Origin: Vicia villosa
Taxonomy: Eukaryota; Streptophyta; Magnoliopsida; Fabales; Fabaceae
Length of the DNA: 64,000 nt
Direction of reading: 5' to 3'
Assembly (NCBI RefSeq): GCF_029867415.1
Contig: NW_026706280.1
Coordinates: 124,001 to 188,000, forward strand
Below the pieces are notes generated by a model. That model had not been told where the DNA came from. It searched no databases and saw only the letters and a program-made list of their open reading frames with translations. The position numbers and the translations under genes are program-made. Of this stretch, positions 12,414 through 23,776 are shown piece by piece. The first letter of the stretch is position 1; each line of letters opens with the position of its first letter.

Positions 12414-13365
12414 TGTTTACGGTGATTTCCGGTAAACAACCGCTAGTCTTCCAAACTATAATAAATATGATTTGGTTACTCGCAGGATCGACTAGATTGA
12501 TCCTAGGACATAGTCAAAAAGATTGTTATTGATGGTCATTCGAACCATATCTATGATTCATCTTGTCAATAAGAATTACTTCAAATGAAACAAATAAAAT
12601 TAGCAATCACTTCGTTATACACGTGAGTATAACTTCAACGAAAGGTAAGTCAAGATAAAATATGAGACGAAACTGTAAAAGTGCAAAAATCTTAAAGTGC
12701 AGAAATGTTAAATACTTCAAAGATAAATGACATGAAAATAATGAGTACAAAAACGTAAATGGCAAGAAGTAAACGAAATGCAATAATATTGAAAGATACT
12801 TGAAAATAAAGGGAAAATACACATGTATTAAAATGGTGGTGTCATACGTACATTTCTCAGCGAACTCTTTCTCTTTAACACTTGATACTTGAGTAATATG
12901 TGAGTGATTTGTACAAAATGAACACCCGGAATCCTAATATTAAGACCCTTATTTATACTAGTTTCGACCTTAACGGTCCTACGCTAATCTAATGCCACGT
13001 TTCTCATAAGAACCTCAGGAACGCCATCTGTCTTTAGACAGTTACGAAACCGTCTTCGAATTTCAAATCCTCCCGCCTAAGTCCTTCTTCGACGCGTGGC
13101 AGTGTATTTAACATTAAAACACTACAAAAGCACGCTAAGTGTCAATACTTAACATATTTCACGAAATCTGTCTAAGTCTTCGAAGACATATACTCCTACT
13201 AGCTTCAGCATTCACTATCTTCGTTATAACTTAGAAATCTTCATTCTCGAAGCATGGCCATCAGGAGCCATTTTTATCTTCAAAGACGGTCATCAGTAAC
13301 CATCCTTCCTTCTAGTTTTAATCCTTCGAAGGACCATGTTTGCAAAACGAAATCTTCAGTTAACA
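12414..13365 (-). mobile_element. X-family LTR, copy X1 (about 950 bp)
   Basis: It is related to 22121-23056 (X2) and to the interrupted copy X3. Read on the minus strand it starts tgttaactgaagatttcg and ends ccgtaaaca. A TATA-type motif (tataaataagggtc, minus) lies near 12950 and fixes the orientation. On its left a few bases of primer site (aattgg, minus) remain before an abrupt change to Ogre leader. No target duplication is visible (caatt versus ccata), so this is more likely a rearranged fragment than a clean solo LTR. Confidence 0.75.
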
Positions 13366-13484
13366 CCATAAGACTGTCCCATGCCATAAAAGGGGGCAGA
13401 TAGTCTAAGGGAAAGATATAATAGTCATTTTATATTTTAGGCATCATGCGAGGATACCTTAGAAATTGGGACATTTATTATTTA

Positions 13485-13625
13485 TAAGGCAACCTCGAGG
13501 GAGTTTCAATAACTTTGAAGGCAACAGGCAACATTGCTTTAGGTATCCTCGGAATCGAGGGGCTTGACTATTTAAAGGCAACAATAATTAAGGCAACAAG
13601 GCAACAATATACGGCAACAGGCAAC
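13485..13625 (+). repeat. Cluster of ggcaaca heptamers
   Basis: Nine or so copies of ggcaaca or ggcaacc occur in 140 bases, some directly adjacent (aaggcaacaaggcaacaa). The cluster is within the Ogre-like LTR. It could be a slippage product; no function is evident. Confidence 0.7.
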
Positions 13626-14635
13626 AAGAGGGATTATCCTAAAGGTGTGTGTGTGGCACAATCATGTGGTTAACTTCAATGACATTTATCTTATAATTAG
13701 GTGATTCTAGATTCAGTTCATGGTTTGCACTCCCTAATTTACTAACCACGCAATTAAAATAAAATAAATGCAGAAATAAAATTTCCTACGCTATTACAAT
13801 AAACACCTGCGGGGACGGGGAAATTAAAAGGCGAAAAAGATGAACCTAACCCTTATAGGGTAAGGGAAAAACAAAGACAAAAGTTAATTTCACATCCTGA
13901 ATGCCTTGCCTTGATCTTCCTTGAACCCTTGATTGACTCTGATCATTTTTTGATCTGATGGCGCGTGGCTGAAAGATATTTAATTAACCCTGAAAAATGG
14001 CCACAAAGAAGAAAAATGTGAGCGCACTAACTGATTTAAACCCTAATTGATTACAAACCCCTAAACAGTTTACAAACCCTAAAGGGTCATTGAAGAAAAC
14101 TTATTGTATTGTGACCCAAAAGGGTTCGTAAGGCTAAAAATGCGTTAATGGATAACAGGATTCTAGGGTTTATAAATGAATCAAGGTTAACAAAAAAAAT
14201 AATTGTTAATTTTCAATTAATTAAAGAACAATTTCTATTGTTTAAAAACAATTATTGATAAAATTGGAAGAATCGAGTTTCCGATAAAAAGGAAATTATA
14301 AAATTAACAATATATAAAAATATGAATTTTGGTAAATAAATAAAATGGTTTTGTTAAAAAGAAAATAGATATTTATTTAAACTAAACAAAAGAAAAACAA
14401 AAGAAAATAACTAAATGCAAGACTAAAATAAAAAAAGAAAAGAAATTAGGAAATCTTAGCTTTGATCAGGTGGGACAGCCTTCTTTAGGTTCATGGTGAT
14501 CCTTCACGCTCAGGTACGTTGGATATGATATTTGTGATGATCCGATGGTGATGCGTAATGGTACAGTGTGAATACACATGAACACGCTGCACAGGATCTG
14601 TCATATAAACATGGAAAAATAATATGTGTGTGGTG

Positions 14636-14690
14636 TGGGGATCGAACCCACACCCTTGGCCTTCTTCACGCTACCATGTTGCCATCTGGG
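14636..14690 (-). other. tRNA-like remnant with A-box and B-box motifs
   Basis: On the minus strand a B-box (ggttcgatccc, 14638-14648) sits in a perfect 5-bp stem (gtggg/cccac), as in a tRNA T arm. An A-box-like motif (tggcaacatgg, 14674-14684) lies about 26 bases upstream. The D and acceptor stems are not convincing, so it is not called as a functional tRNA. It may be a SINE head or a captured tRNA piece inside the LTR. Confidence 0.35.
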
Positions 14691-15857
14691 CTGATGATTC
14701 TATTTATACATGACACGATTGAAAGAAAATATAATGGAAAGAGAGAACCTGAAGAATGAGTACGCGTGGGACCCAGAAGAGGTTGACTGGCCATTGACGT
14801 GAAGACACATGCGTGGAGATAGAACGACTTCATGGGCTGGCCAATAGAGACGCGTATAAATGCCACGCACGTTGGTCAAAGATTCCACGCACTATTCATC
14901 ATCTTCTTCAACGTTACCTGCGAATCTTGTTTCGGATTTTGTTGCGGACTTACCGCGGATTTTTCCGCAGGTCCTTCTTCCTCCATAGCCAACATCGAGA
15001 ACCTGCAAAATACGGGACAACAAGCATGGAAAAGATCCAGATCTACTAAATGGATTCCTAGGAATCCAATGATGACATCGTTTTGGTCTGAGGAGCCCTG
15101 AAAACATGCGTATGAGCAGCAAGCTTCTCTATGCCCTAACCATGGCAATTCAACACTTAGCCACTAAAACCCTCAAACGATAATCCAGTCCTGTTCTAAA
15201 CACTCTCATGAATGCATTAGTACGGTTAGTTTCATTTAAAACACGATAAAACGAGCTATTCGATAATTAAAGAAACAAGATAATGGAGGTGCATGCATGG
15301 GGCGTTTCAGGGTGCATTGCATATGAGGATTAACCCAAACTTACTCCATAATACTCCAGGGACACGATGGGATGGTTACTTTCTCTTGAAAGAGGCTGCA
15401 ACTATGGACACGAAAACCTTGAGTTTCTTGAGATTTTTGCAAGTTTTGAACACTTTTGGAGGCTAGGGTTTCTCTCCTCTTTTTGTCCTCTTGTGGCTGC
15501 CAATCATAGCTATATATATGTGAAGACATAAGGTCAATTGTTTTGGAAATAAATCATGTGATTGATCATTTGGAAATATTAAAAAAATTTGATTGAAAAT
15601 CTCCTAAAAGCTTCCTATTTTTATTCAATCTTTTTCAATCAAATATATATTATTGCTTGAGCTCCAAGAATAATATTTGATAGGAAAAAATCAAATTATA
15701 CCCAAATTTGATGCTTATTTTATTTTATCTTGATTTAAATTGAATAAAATCAAAAAATAAATAAAATAAAATTCAAAGCCATGCACCAACGAAATTTCTT
15801 GGTCCTCAAAGTGTTTCTTGGGCTATTATATGACCCAAAACAAATCCTCATGATTTA

Positions 15858-18800
15858 TGTTATACCCCAAAATTTGCCCGCATCTTTTTTCAAGAAAACT
15901 CCAATCTAAAAATTAAGAGTCTCATATAATCATGGATTTTTATTTCAACAAATATCCTGACATATGAAATACTTAGTTTTTAGAATTTTTCTTATACAGT
16001 AATTTGGCTTGCAGTTGAATTTATTCTTACGCAAACACCAAATACTGTTTATTACTTCACACATGCTATTTATTTATTTACAGATAAATAGTACTCACAC
16101 AATTGGTACAGAGTTAAATCTTTTTGCAGGCGCAGAATCAGGAAACTCAGACTGTACTGGTAACAGTCAGTCGACAGTCAAACTGCTGGCAGTACAATTC
16201 TCAGTGTTTTGTACCATCAATCAAATCAATCTTTTACAATTCAAAATTCCAAGATTTTTTTTCTAGAAGTCTTCTGAATATCACGCGATTAGCAGAGACT
16301 CAACACTGCTCAAAAATCAGGTACGCTTAACTACCTCCTACACAAACAGTCCCTGACTAGGGTTTTCTTGTTTTTACAGGAGAAACAAGTTTTTGAGACC
16401 TAAAATGGATTTCATGCACATCCATATATCTCAAAGTACCATCATACAAATTTTCAAACTTCAATTCACTCAGACGCACCGTCAGCAGCTCAAACAGTCA
16501 ACAGACGACCCGTTTGACCAAAAAGTCAACAGACAGTCAAAAATGAATTTTTTTGTCAAAGTCCATATTTTGTCAAAGGATTCATCATTTGATCATTGGA
16601 TGATCATAATTTATCAAGGAAAGATCAAAAATCAACAAAACCCTAAGATTCAAAATTAGGGGTTTTGCCTGAAAAGTCAACTCAACTTTGACTGGTCATA
16701 ACTCTCTCATCCTTCATCCAAAAAATTCAAACCAAAGCTCATTTTGAAGGAAATTAAATTATCTTTCAAATGCAATTGATCCCATGGTCATTGCATTCAC
16801 CATTTGAAAAATATGACCAAAGACATTACAGGTCATTTTCAAAGTCAACAAAAAGACACTTTTTTCAAAAGGACACACAAGGAGCATCAAAAATCATTTT
16901 GACATGAGACCAAAGACATTGGTTAGAGGACTCTTTGAGGTTTCCAAAAAAAGCAAGAACTCCTTCATATGACAAAAATTGAGGGATTTACACCTTGTTG
17001 AAGTTGGCTAAATTTTGGGAAAATGCATGAAACCAACATTGCTCAAAAATGTATTTTTTCCAAATGGGGCCAAGTTTTCATGGTTCAAACATGTTTGCCA
17101 TGTTATTATGGGCCTCCCACGACCAAGACCAAGCCCATAACATTTTTCTCCATTTTTTGATTTAATTTTATCATTTAAGATTAAATTAAAAAGGAAAAAA
17201 AGGAAGGATAAAGCATAGCTTATTTTCTAAGCTAAAGTCTCCACATGGGACTTAATTATTCAGCAAGGAAGGCAGCAAAGGAAGCCTAGAGCAAGAGTGT
17301 GGAAGATTCAAGCAATGGTTGCTTAGATTTTAAGTTTGAAAGTCAAGATTCCAACAAAGACAATCAAGGCTTATTAGCTTAGTTTCTAAGCACTTCAAGG
17401 CTTATAAATAGGCTAGAATATTTCAGCAACAAGAGAGCAAAAAAGAGAGCACGAAAATATTGCCAAAGCATAGCAAGAAACTTCATAAATTCTCTCAAAA
17501 TTCCATAAACTTTTGTAATTTTCGAATTCCATATTCCAATCAATATCAATACAAACAATCACTTCCAATCATCTCTTAAAGCAACATAGAGTAAGAATAA
17601 GCTCTTTGTTTGGTCCCATGAGAGTCGTAATAAGTGTGTAAGTTTTACATGAACATACACTCATAGCATTCGTTTTCGTATGCGCGCTTAACTATAATAC
17701 AAACTAATCATTTCTATGGGTTCCTAACATGATATAGAGATGATCCAACGTATCACATGTGAGCCATACACCCTAGAGCATCGTATGCCATTTTTGAACT
17801 CTAAAGATGCAAAGCTTTCGTTTTCATAGATAGAGTGGGTTTTAATCAAAACTAACACCACCAATGAACTCAGAGCATCCTAATTACGGGATCTGGGTTG
17901 CTTTTGTTGTTTGAAACTAACGTTTTTGCAGGTTTCTAAAAGTATGGAAAAAGCAAAGAAAATCCGCAGGTAATGTTGCAGCTAAATCCGCAGCTAAATC
18001 CATAGGTAAAAGGTTGAAGAAGATGAATAGTATGTTGGAAATTTTGACCAGCACGCGTGGCACTTCTGGCACCTCTCATTCGCCAGTCAACCAGTCCTCC
18101 CATCCACACGTGCATGGTGGGGCCCAACTGACTTATTGAAAGTCTTTGTGATCCCATGTGATCACTCTCATCCACGCCCACCATGTCCTCTTTGATCTGG
18201 GCCCTTGGATCTTCTTAACTTCTCAATCCAACGCATCAAAACACACTCCCCATGCCATGGACTCTCAGATTAATCACACATGATCATGCTCTATTTTATT
18301 TCCTATTTTTATTTTAATTTCTTTACAAAATTAATTAAAAATAGTTTTAAATATCAAAAAAATGCACAAAAAATATTTTTAAGTTTCTAAAATAATATTT
18401 TATTTTCTAGCATAAAAATATTTTATTTTTCTTCATAATTTCAATATTTTGCATAATTAATTAGTATATATTTATATATTTGATTTTTAATTATTCTAAC
18501 CAATCAAAAAATCATAAAAAAAATGTGTTCTTTATATAAAATATTGTTTATATATTATAGACTAATTTTGTACATATTTTGAATAATTTTCTCTTTAAGT
18601 TTTAATTATTTGTATAATTATTTGTATAATTATGTATTAATTAGCTTAATCAATTTCAAATCAATTTCAAAAATTCCAAAAAAATTAGTTTTGTTTTAAA
18701 TTAATTGACAAATATTTTGTACATATTTTAAACTTAATTTCTAGGTTTAAATCTTTTTTCATCTTTTTTCTCCATTTTAATTTAATTAATCATGCATTAA

Positions 18801-19719
18801 TTATAATTAAAATCAATCATAAAAAAAATTGATTGATAAAATTGATCATGTAAATAGGCTAGTTTACATTTCCTGCACAATCGATGTAATAGCGTAGATT
18901 TACTTTCCGCACTTTACATTTCCGCATTTTAATTTCCAGCAAATATAAACTGCGTGTATGTCAAAGATAAAATTGAACCGTTAGATCACTAACTTCAAAG
19001 ATAAAATATCTGAATTCAAACACAATCACACTTGCACCTTTTAAGGTAATCCCTTCTCATTCTTTTCAAAATCAAAGTCAAAATTCTGCTGTTTCGAGTA
19101 CAAAATCGAACCTTTTGTTTGTATCCGGTGAAAGGATAGATTTTTAAAGGAAATAAGGATAAAGACCTTACAACTCAGGGTAGACCTGCTAGTTTGCTTG
19201 CTCAAATCAAAACAAACAAAATTCTCATACACTGTTGTTTTTCAAAACAAAACTTTCCAAAAAGACAATACTTTGTATACATCCAAACACGGATCATTAC
19301 AAAGTTAACGTTCTTTTCAAAACATCTTTCGAAAGATAAACAAACATTTTGTATACATCCGCACAAGGATCATTACAAATTCAATTTACAAAGGTATTTG
19401 AAACCACATATGAGCATTCTAAAGCAATTGAAAAATGATCGAAAAACAAGTGAGCTAAGCAAACTTAAGAGCCCATGGATAACCATGGATACAAAGGGTG
19501 CTAACACCTTCCCTTTGTATAACCTACCCCCTTACCCAGAATTTCTTAAACGTCTTTTTTCTGTTTCTTTTATAAACCTTTCCTTAATTGGATAAAATAA
19601 AAGGTCGGTGGCGACTCTGTGAATTTTCAAAAATGCGAAAGCATAAGCGATAAAAAAAGAGTCAGTTCACGTATCTCTCCCGCTCAGAGGTACGGCCCAA
19701 AAAAAAACGGAGGTCCACA
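15858..19719 (+). mobile_element. Solo Ogre LTR with intact target duplication
   Basis: The LTR is 3862 bp, starts tgttataccccaaaatttgc and ends ggaggtccaca. It is flanked by the 5-bp duplication attta at 15853-15857 and 19720-19724. Its start is clearly homologous to the start of the Ogre LTR at 45841 (minus). No primer site or polypurine tract adjoins it, and the sequence on both sides belongs to another LTR. The classic explanation is LTR-LTR recombination after insertion. The 133-codon open frame at 19194-19595 lies in U5-like sequence and has no domain. Confidence 0.92.
17403..17410 (+). promoter_or_regulatory. Putative TATA box of the solo LTR
   Basis: The motif tataaata in the context ggcttataaataggct lies about 1.55 kb into the LTR. 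The homologous Ogre LTR has tataaatg at the matching place (43547-43554, minus). The shared position supports a real core promoter. Confidence 0.6.
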
Positions 19720-20705
19720 ATTTAATTCAATATTTTTGACATTTTACTTAATTTATTTAGATTTTAAATGAATAAAATCCAAATAAAATAAATAAATGTT
19801 ATAAAAATATATGAATGACATTATGGGTCCTTATTTAAGTCATATTCATGTTTGAAACCCAAAACTTAAGCCCATTAGCTTAAAAAAACAAAATTCTCCA
19901 TTTTGCATTAAGTGCATTTTCTCAAAATCGCCCAACTTATGCAAGCCATAACTCATTCAATTTTAATCATATGGAGATGTTCTAGGACTTTTTGGAAAGC
20001 TCAAGATGTCCTCTACAAGCCACTTTGGAACATATTTTGCATTTGGAGATTTTATCTTGATGATATGGCTCCTGACAAAAAACAGCTTTTTGCGATCTTT
20101 TAGAAGGACTTGTAATGTATTGGCTCATATCTCTTATGCGAAAGCATTTCTTGACCTTGGGCCCAACATAAAACTTGTAGAGAATCAAATTTCCTTGAGA
20201 ATGAGATTTGGTTGAGGAATTTCTGAGAAAGTATGAGAGAGTTATGGCCGGTCAAAGTTCGATTGACTTTTACCTAGAAACCCTAATTTAGAAGCTTTTG
20301 AATTTGTTGATTTCTGATCACTTCTTGATGAACCATGATCAATCCTTGATCAAATGGTGAATGATACTTCATAATGAGGATGTTGACCAAAAATCAGAAG
20401 TTTTGACCATAGTTTGACTTTTAGGTCAACCAGTTGATTATTGATCGTTTGGGCCATTGAGTGAGCAATCTATTATATCAGAGCTTGAAACTTGGCATGA
20501 GGATCCTTTGAAGCATGCGAGAGACCATGGAGTCCATTGGAGGTATCAGAACCCAACTTTTCTCTGAGGAAGGCAAAACCCTAGTTGAAGGCTTGTTGTT
20601 TAGGAGACAGGTAAGTGAGCCTAATTCTGATATAGCCTTGAGCAATTGAAGATCATGTGAATCAAAATCCATTGAAATATGATGGGCAAATTTTAAGGTA
20701 TGACA
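19720..20705 (-). mobile_element. Ogre-like LTR (minus), proximal segment with LTR start
   Basis: On the minus strand the LTR starts at 20705 with tgtcataccttaaaatttgc, close to the starts of the other Ogre LTRs here. It includes the phrase actagggttttgcc, which parallels actagggttttc in the solo LTR. It continues past the solo LTR insertion into 13366-15857. A purine-rich stretch (aagggggaagaactg, minus, 20706-20720) lies immediately upstream and could be its polypurine tract, or could be part of the ORF it interrupts. Confidence 0.7.
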
Positions 20706-21408
20706 CAGTTCTTCCCCCTTGGTCCCAACTTCGCCATTTGTTGGTTCTCGCACCAGCTTGCATCCATCTATCCCTGGGTATGTCTGCAGGGACTTTGAAT
20801 GTGACCCTTCGAGCTCTAGGATGCGGGCTGTCAGGCCTCTTCGATGGAGTCCAGTTATCGAACCCATACAGGTTGGGACGAAGCCCCTGAGTTTCTCGAC
20901 CCATATAGAAATATACCCTTTCGAATGATCGTGCCAGCAATTCGTCATAGACTGCTCCACATTTGGGGCACAATGCAACCTCAGTGTTTTCTTTGTGACA
21001 TTTGACCAAGAAACCCACTAAGCTTTCTTCCATCCTTGGGTACACCTTTAGCAATAGGTTTCCTCCTCTCCAGGGTTGTTCCAATCTTTCTCGTAGGGCC
21101 CTTTCAAAGTTAGCCTGAACCCTTCGATTCAGCATGATTGAACACCTTGGGCACATCAACATTTATCCGCCATTCTTCTCATGGCAATTCCAGAGATAAT
21201 CTTTCAAGCTTTCCGCTCTTGGTGGGATTTCGATGTTTCCCTTCTCTCTTATCAGCCATTTTTCTAGTTCTTCTATTTCAGACAAAGGCCGCCTAACATT
21301 GACCATGTTAACAACTGCCGGAGGAGCTCCAGAAATCTGTATCTGCTGAAGTTTTGCCCTGAGGTCTTCAATGGCCTCATTGGTTTTTCCTTTCAGATTT
21401 TCAGTCAT
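20706..21408 (-). pseudogene. Decayed gag-like ORF with paired CPxC motifs
   Basis: One reading frame runs from 21408 to the LTR boundary at 20705, broken once by a TAA at 21163-21165. The product has a coiled N-terminal third (about residues 1-60), then LWNCHEK...CPRC around residues 75-86, KCHKENTEVALCPKC around 140, and a basic Arg/Lys/Pro-rich tail. Two similar Cys/His groups suggest duplicated zinc-binding units, as in nucleic-acid-binding retroelement proteins. I do not recognise the family with certainty. The frame stops where the Ogre-like LTR begins, so the C terminus is lost. It may be the gag C-terminal part of the X element or an extra ORF of the Ogre-like element. Confidence 0.5.
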
Positions 21409-21531
21409 CTCTGTATTGAAGGATTCTTCAACATCAGTGTTGAAGACTGCATTGTCATTAGGCTTTCAGTAGCCTGCTTTCCAGTTGAAATTATCTCCGA
21501 TTCAACAACATCTACTTCAGACACTTCCACC

Positions 21532-22075
21532 ATGTTGACGTCAAGTGGTTCACACAGGTTAGAGGCAACAAATTCCACGCACATTTCGACTTCTACTCAA
21601 GAGGCGTAGGATATACAGGTCTCGACAGGGTCTGGACCCATAAGTAGTTCCCAGGCTATACCCGAGAATACTTCAGGGACAACAGGGATTGTTCCAGTCT
21701 CGAGTTCGACTACCGTGCCTCCACTCACAGGCATAAACGAGATACCACTTTTCTCGACAAACGCTGCAAGTCAATTATTTACCCCAGGACCATCAACCGC
21801 TTTCGAAGGTTGGAGACCCAACAACCCATATGGAATGCCATATTCATACATGGCAGGATTACGTGGAACAGGTCCTACATACACTACAACTAACCCAACA
21901 GCGTTTTCGCCTAATGTCGGTTCGATAGGTCGAAGCGCACAAAACACTGGTTTCTCTGCCCAAATACCTCCCTTAACCACAAATAGTCAAGCAGCATTTC
22001 GACAGGAGATGGATGCAAGTAACCATGATATGTTAGGAGTCCTCGCTAGAGAATTGGGCCAATACATTCCGTACC
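21532..22075 (+). pseudogene. Gag N-terminal fragment of a Tat-like Ty3-gypsy element
   Basis: The plus frame from the ATG at 21532 is open except for a TAG at 21607-21609. It encodes a Ser/Thr/Pro-rich leader, then NNPYGMPYSYMAGL and FRQEMDASNHDMLGVLARE. This pattern resembles the N-terminal region of legume Tat-type gag proteins as I remember them. After about 22075 the similarity ends and the frame runs into the primer site of the oppositely oriented X2 LTR. The fragment is therefore antisense to the LTR beside it, which implies an inversion or a junction of two elements. Confidence 0.5.
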
Positions 22076-22100
22076 TAAACAAAAGCCATTTCATTTTGTG

Positions 22101-22118
22101 TCCCACTGGGCGTGGCAA
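22101..22118 (-). other. Putative primer binding site of the X2 element
   Basis: Immediately after the LTR end on the minus strand stands ttgccacgcccagtggga, two bases from the terminal aca. Its position and the tgg/cc-rich composition fit a tRNA primer site with one or two changes. The exact tRNA was not identified. It makes X2 a 5' LTR in minus orientation. Confidence 0.55.
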
Positions 22119-22120
22119 TT

Positions 22121-23056
22121 TGTTTACGGTGATTTCCGGTAAACAACCGCTAGTCCCCCAAACTATAAAATATACTTTGGTTACTCGCAGGATCGACTAG
22201 ATTAATCCTAGGACATAGTCAAACAATTGCCTCTCGATATGATTTGATTCATGTTTGTTTGTTCTGACTTCAAGAAAACTTGTTTGTGATGTGATCGAAT
22301 GAATATTCACTTAAAAATAAAACTTGTTACATATGTTAATATGTCTTTCGACAAAAGAAACATAAACAAAAGCATGTAAATTTCAGGAATGTAAAGTGCA
22401 GAAATATAACGTGCAAGAATGTAAAAATGCAGAAATGTAAAGTGCTTCGAAATGAAAGTTAAACAAAGAAAGTAAAAGGAATTGAAAAGATACTTGAATA
22501 AAGAAAGATACAAGTGTATTTAAAATGGTGTTGGTGTCATACGTACATTTCTCAGCGAACTCGTTCTCTAAACACTTGATACTTGAGTGATTTGTGAGTG
22601 ATTTGTACAAAATGAACACACGGAATCCTAACATTAAGACCCTTATTTATACTAATTTCGACCCTAACGGTCCTACACTAATCTGATACCACGTTGCTCA
22701 CAAGAACCCCTGGGATGCCATCTGTCCTTGTGCGGTTACACAGACTACTTCGAAATTCAAATCATCCCGCCTGAATCCTCTTTTGACGCATGGCAACGTG
22801 ATCAGAACCGAGAATGCCACGAAAAACACGTTAAGCCTCAGTACCTTACATATTTCGTAAAACGTTTAAGTCTCAAAGATAACCCTCTTCGAATTAGCTC
22901 CAATTCTAACTATCTTTGTTCCAACTCAAACAATCACTCTCGAAACATGGCCATCAGTAGCCATTTTTAATCTCAGAAAAGGTCATCTGTAACCATCTTC
23001 CTTCGAATTCTAACTCTTCAAAGAATATTCTTTCTAAACGAAATCTTCAGCCAACA
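22121..23056 (-). mobile_element. X-family LTR, copy X2 (936 bp)
   Basis: It begins (minus) tgttggctgaagatttcg at 23056 and ends ccgtaaaca at 22121. A tataaataagggtc motif near 22645 (minus) indicates the promoter side. It resembles X1 along its whole length. The right end abuts the truncated copia RT, so the X element inserted into, or recombined with, that copia element. The sequence gives no complete X element in this window. Confidence 0.8.
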
Positions 23057-23776
23057 CAACTTCTGATCAACCTTCTTACTTACCTCATCCTTACCTAGGA
23101 CACACGTTGGATGCATAGGAGTTTTGGCTTCTTTGCTTTCAGAAAGATTAAACTTCTTCATAAGTTCTTTCACATACTTCGTTTGATGAACATATGTTCC
23201 ATCAGAAGTTTTATTGATTTGAATCCCAAGGAAGTACTTGAGTTCTCCCATCATACTCATCTCGAACTCAGCCTGCATAGACTTAGCAAACTCCTTTCCA
23301 AGTGTAGCATTAGATGTTCCAAAGATAATATCATCAACATAAATTTGACAAATTAAAATATCTTTCTTAAATGTTTTACAGAAGAGAGTAGTATCCACTT
23401 GTCCTCTAGTGAAACCATTGTTCAGAAGGAAAGAACTTAATCTTTCATACCAAGCTCTAGGAGCTTGCTTCAATCCATACAATGATTTCTTTAATTTGAA
23501 AACATGTTCTGGAGACTTAGAGTCTTCAAAACCAGGAGGTTGGTGGACATAGACTTCCTCATCTATATAACCATTTAAGAAGGCACTCTTAACATCCATA
23601 TGATATAGAGTGATGTTGTGTTGAGTGGCAAAAGAAATCAATAAGCGAATAAATTCTAACCTGGCCACTGGTGCAAAGGTTTCTGTATAGTCAATACCTT
23701 CTTGCTGACTATACAGAAACCTTTGTACCAATGATGTTAAATCCTTTTGGTCTAGGAACAAGATCCCATACATCAT
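23057..23776 (-). pseudogene. Copia reverse transcriptase, truncated (SIRE/Maximus type)
   Basis: The frame encodes the central Ty1-copia RT: TFAPVARLEFIRLL, MDVKSAFLNGYIDEEVYV, SLYGLKQAPRAWYERL and the catalytic IYVDDIIFG are all present. The catalytic YVDD is intact. The protein stops at about VDQKL, where the X2 LTR begins at 23056, so the RT connection, RNase H and 3' LTR are missing. At the upstream edge about 25-30 residues between IIGTK and SQQEGIDYTETF are deleted, and a near-repeat of actatacagaaacctttg lies at this point. The pol can no longer yield an enzyme. Confidence 0.9.

Larger units (their letters stand above)
13366..15857 (-). mobile_element. Ogre-like LTR (minus), distal segment
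   Basis: This is the downstream part of a minus-strand Ogre-like LTR whose start is at 20705. It is separated from the proximal segment by the solo LTR at 15858-19719. Its primer-site-proximal features (a cctacgctattac motif near 13785 and repeated ggcaaca words at 13480-13625) resemble U5 regions of the other Ogre LTRs. The expected LTR end is missing because X1 abuts it at 13366. The ORFs at 14813-15148 overlap on both strands and show no domain. Confidence 0.6.

Noticed and set aside
14636..14690. A functional tRNA gene
   Set aside because: The T arm is good but acceptor and D stems do not pair, so only a tRNA-like remnant is called.
14813..15148. Several overlapping 76-90-codon frames on both strands
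   Set aside because: No domain, mutual overlap and position inside an LTR make a gene unlikely.
19194..19595. 133-codon plus-strand frame in the solo LTR
   Set aside because: It lies in U5-like sequence; the same sequence in the Ogre LTRs (41541-41786, 57982-58227) gives different short frames on the other strand.
13357..20710. cagtt on both sides as a target duplication for the minus Ogre-like LTR
   Set aside because: The left cagtt falls inside the terminus of X1 (cttcagttaaca) and the sequence after it does not start with tg, so the match is chance.
21771..21980. Minus-strand 69-codon frame opposite the gag fragment
   Set aside because: The plus strand carries the recognisable gag-like wording; the minus frame ends at stops and has no known motif. 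Some doubt remains because the minus strand stays fairly open to 21410.
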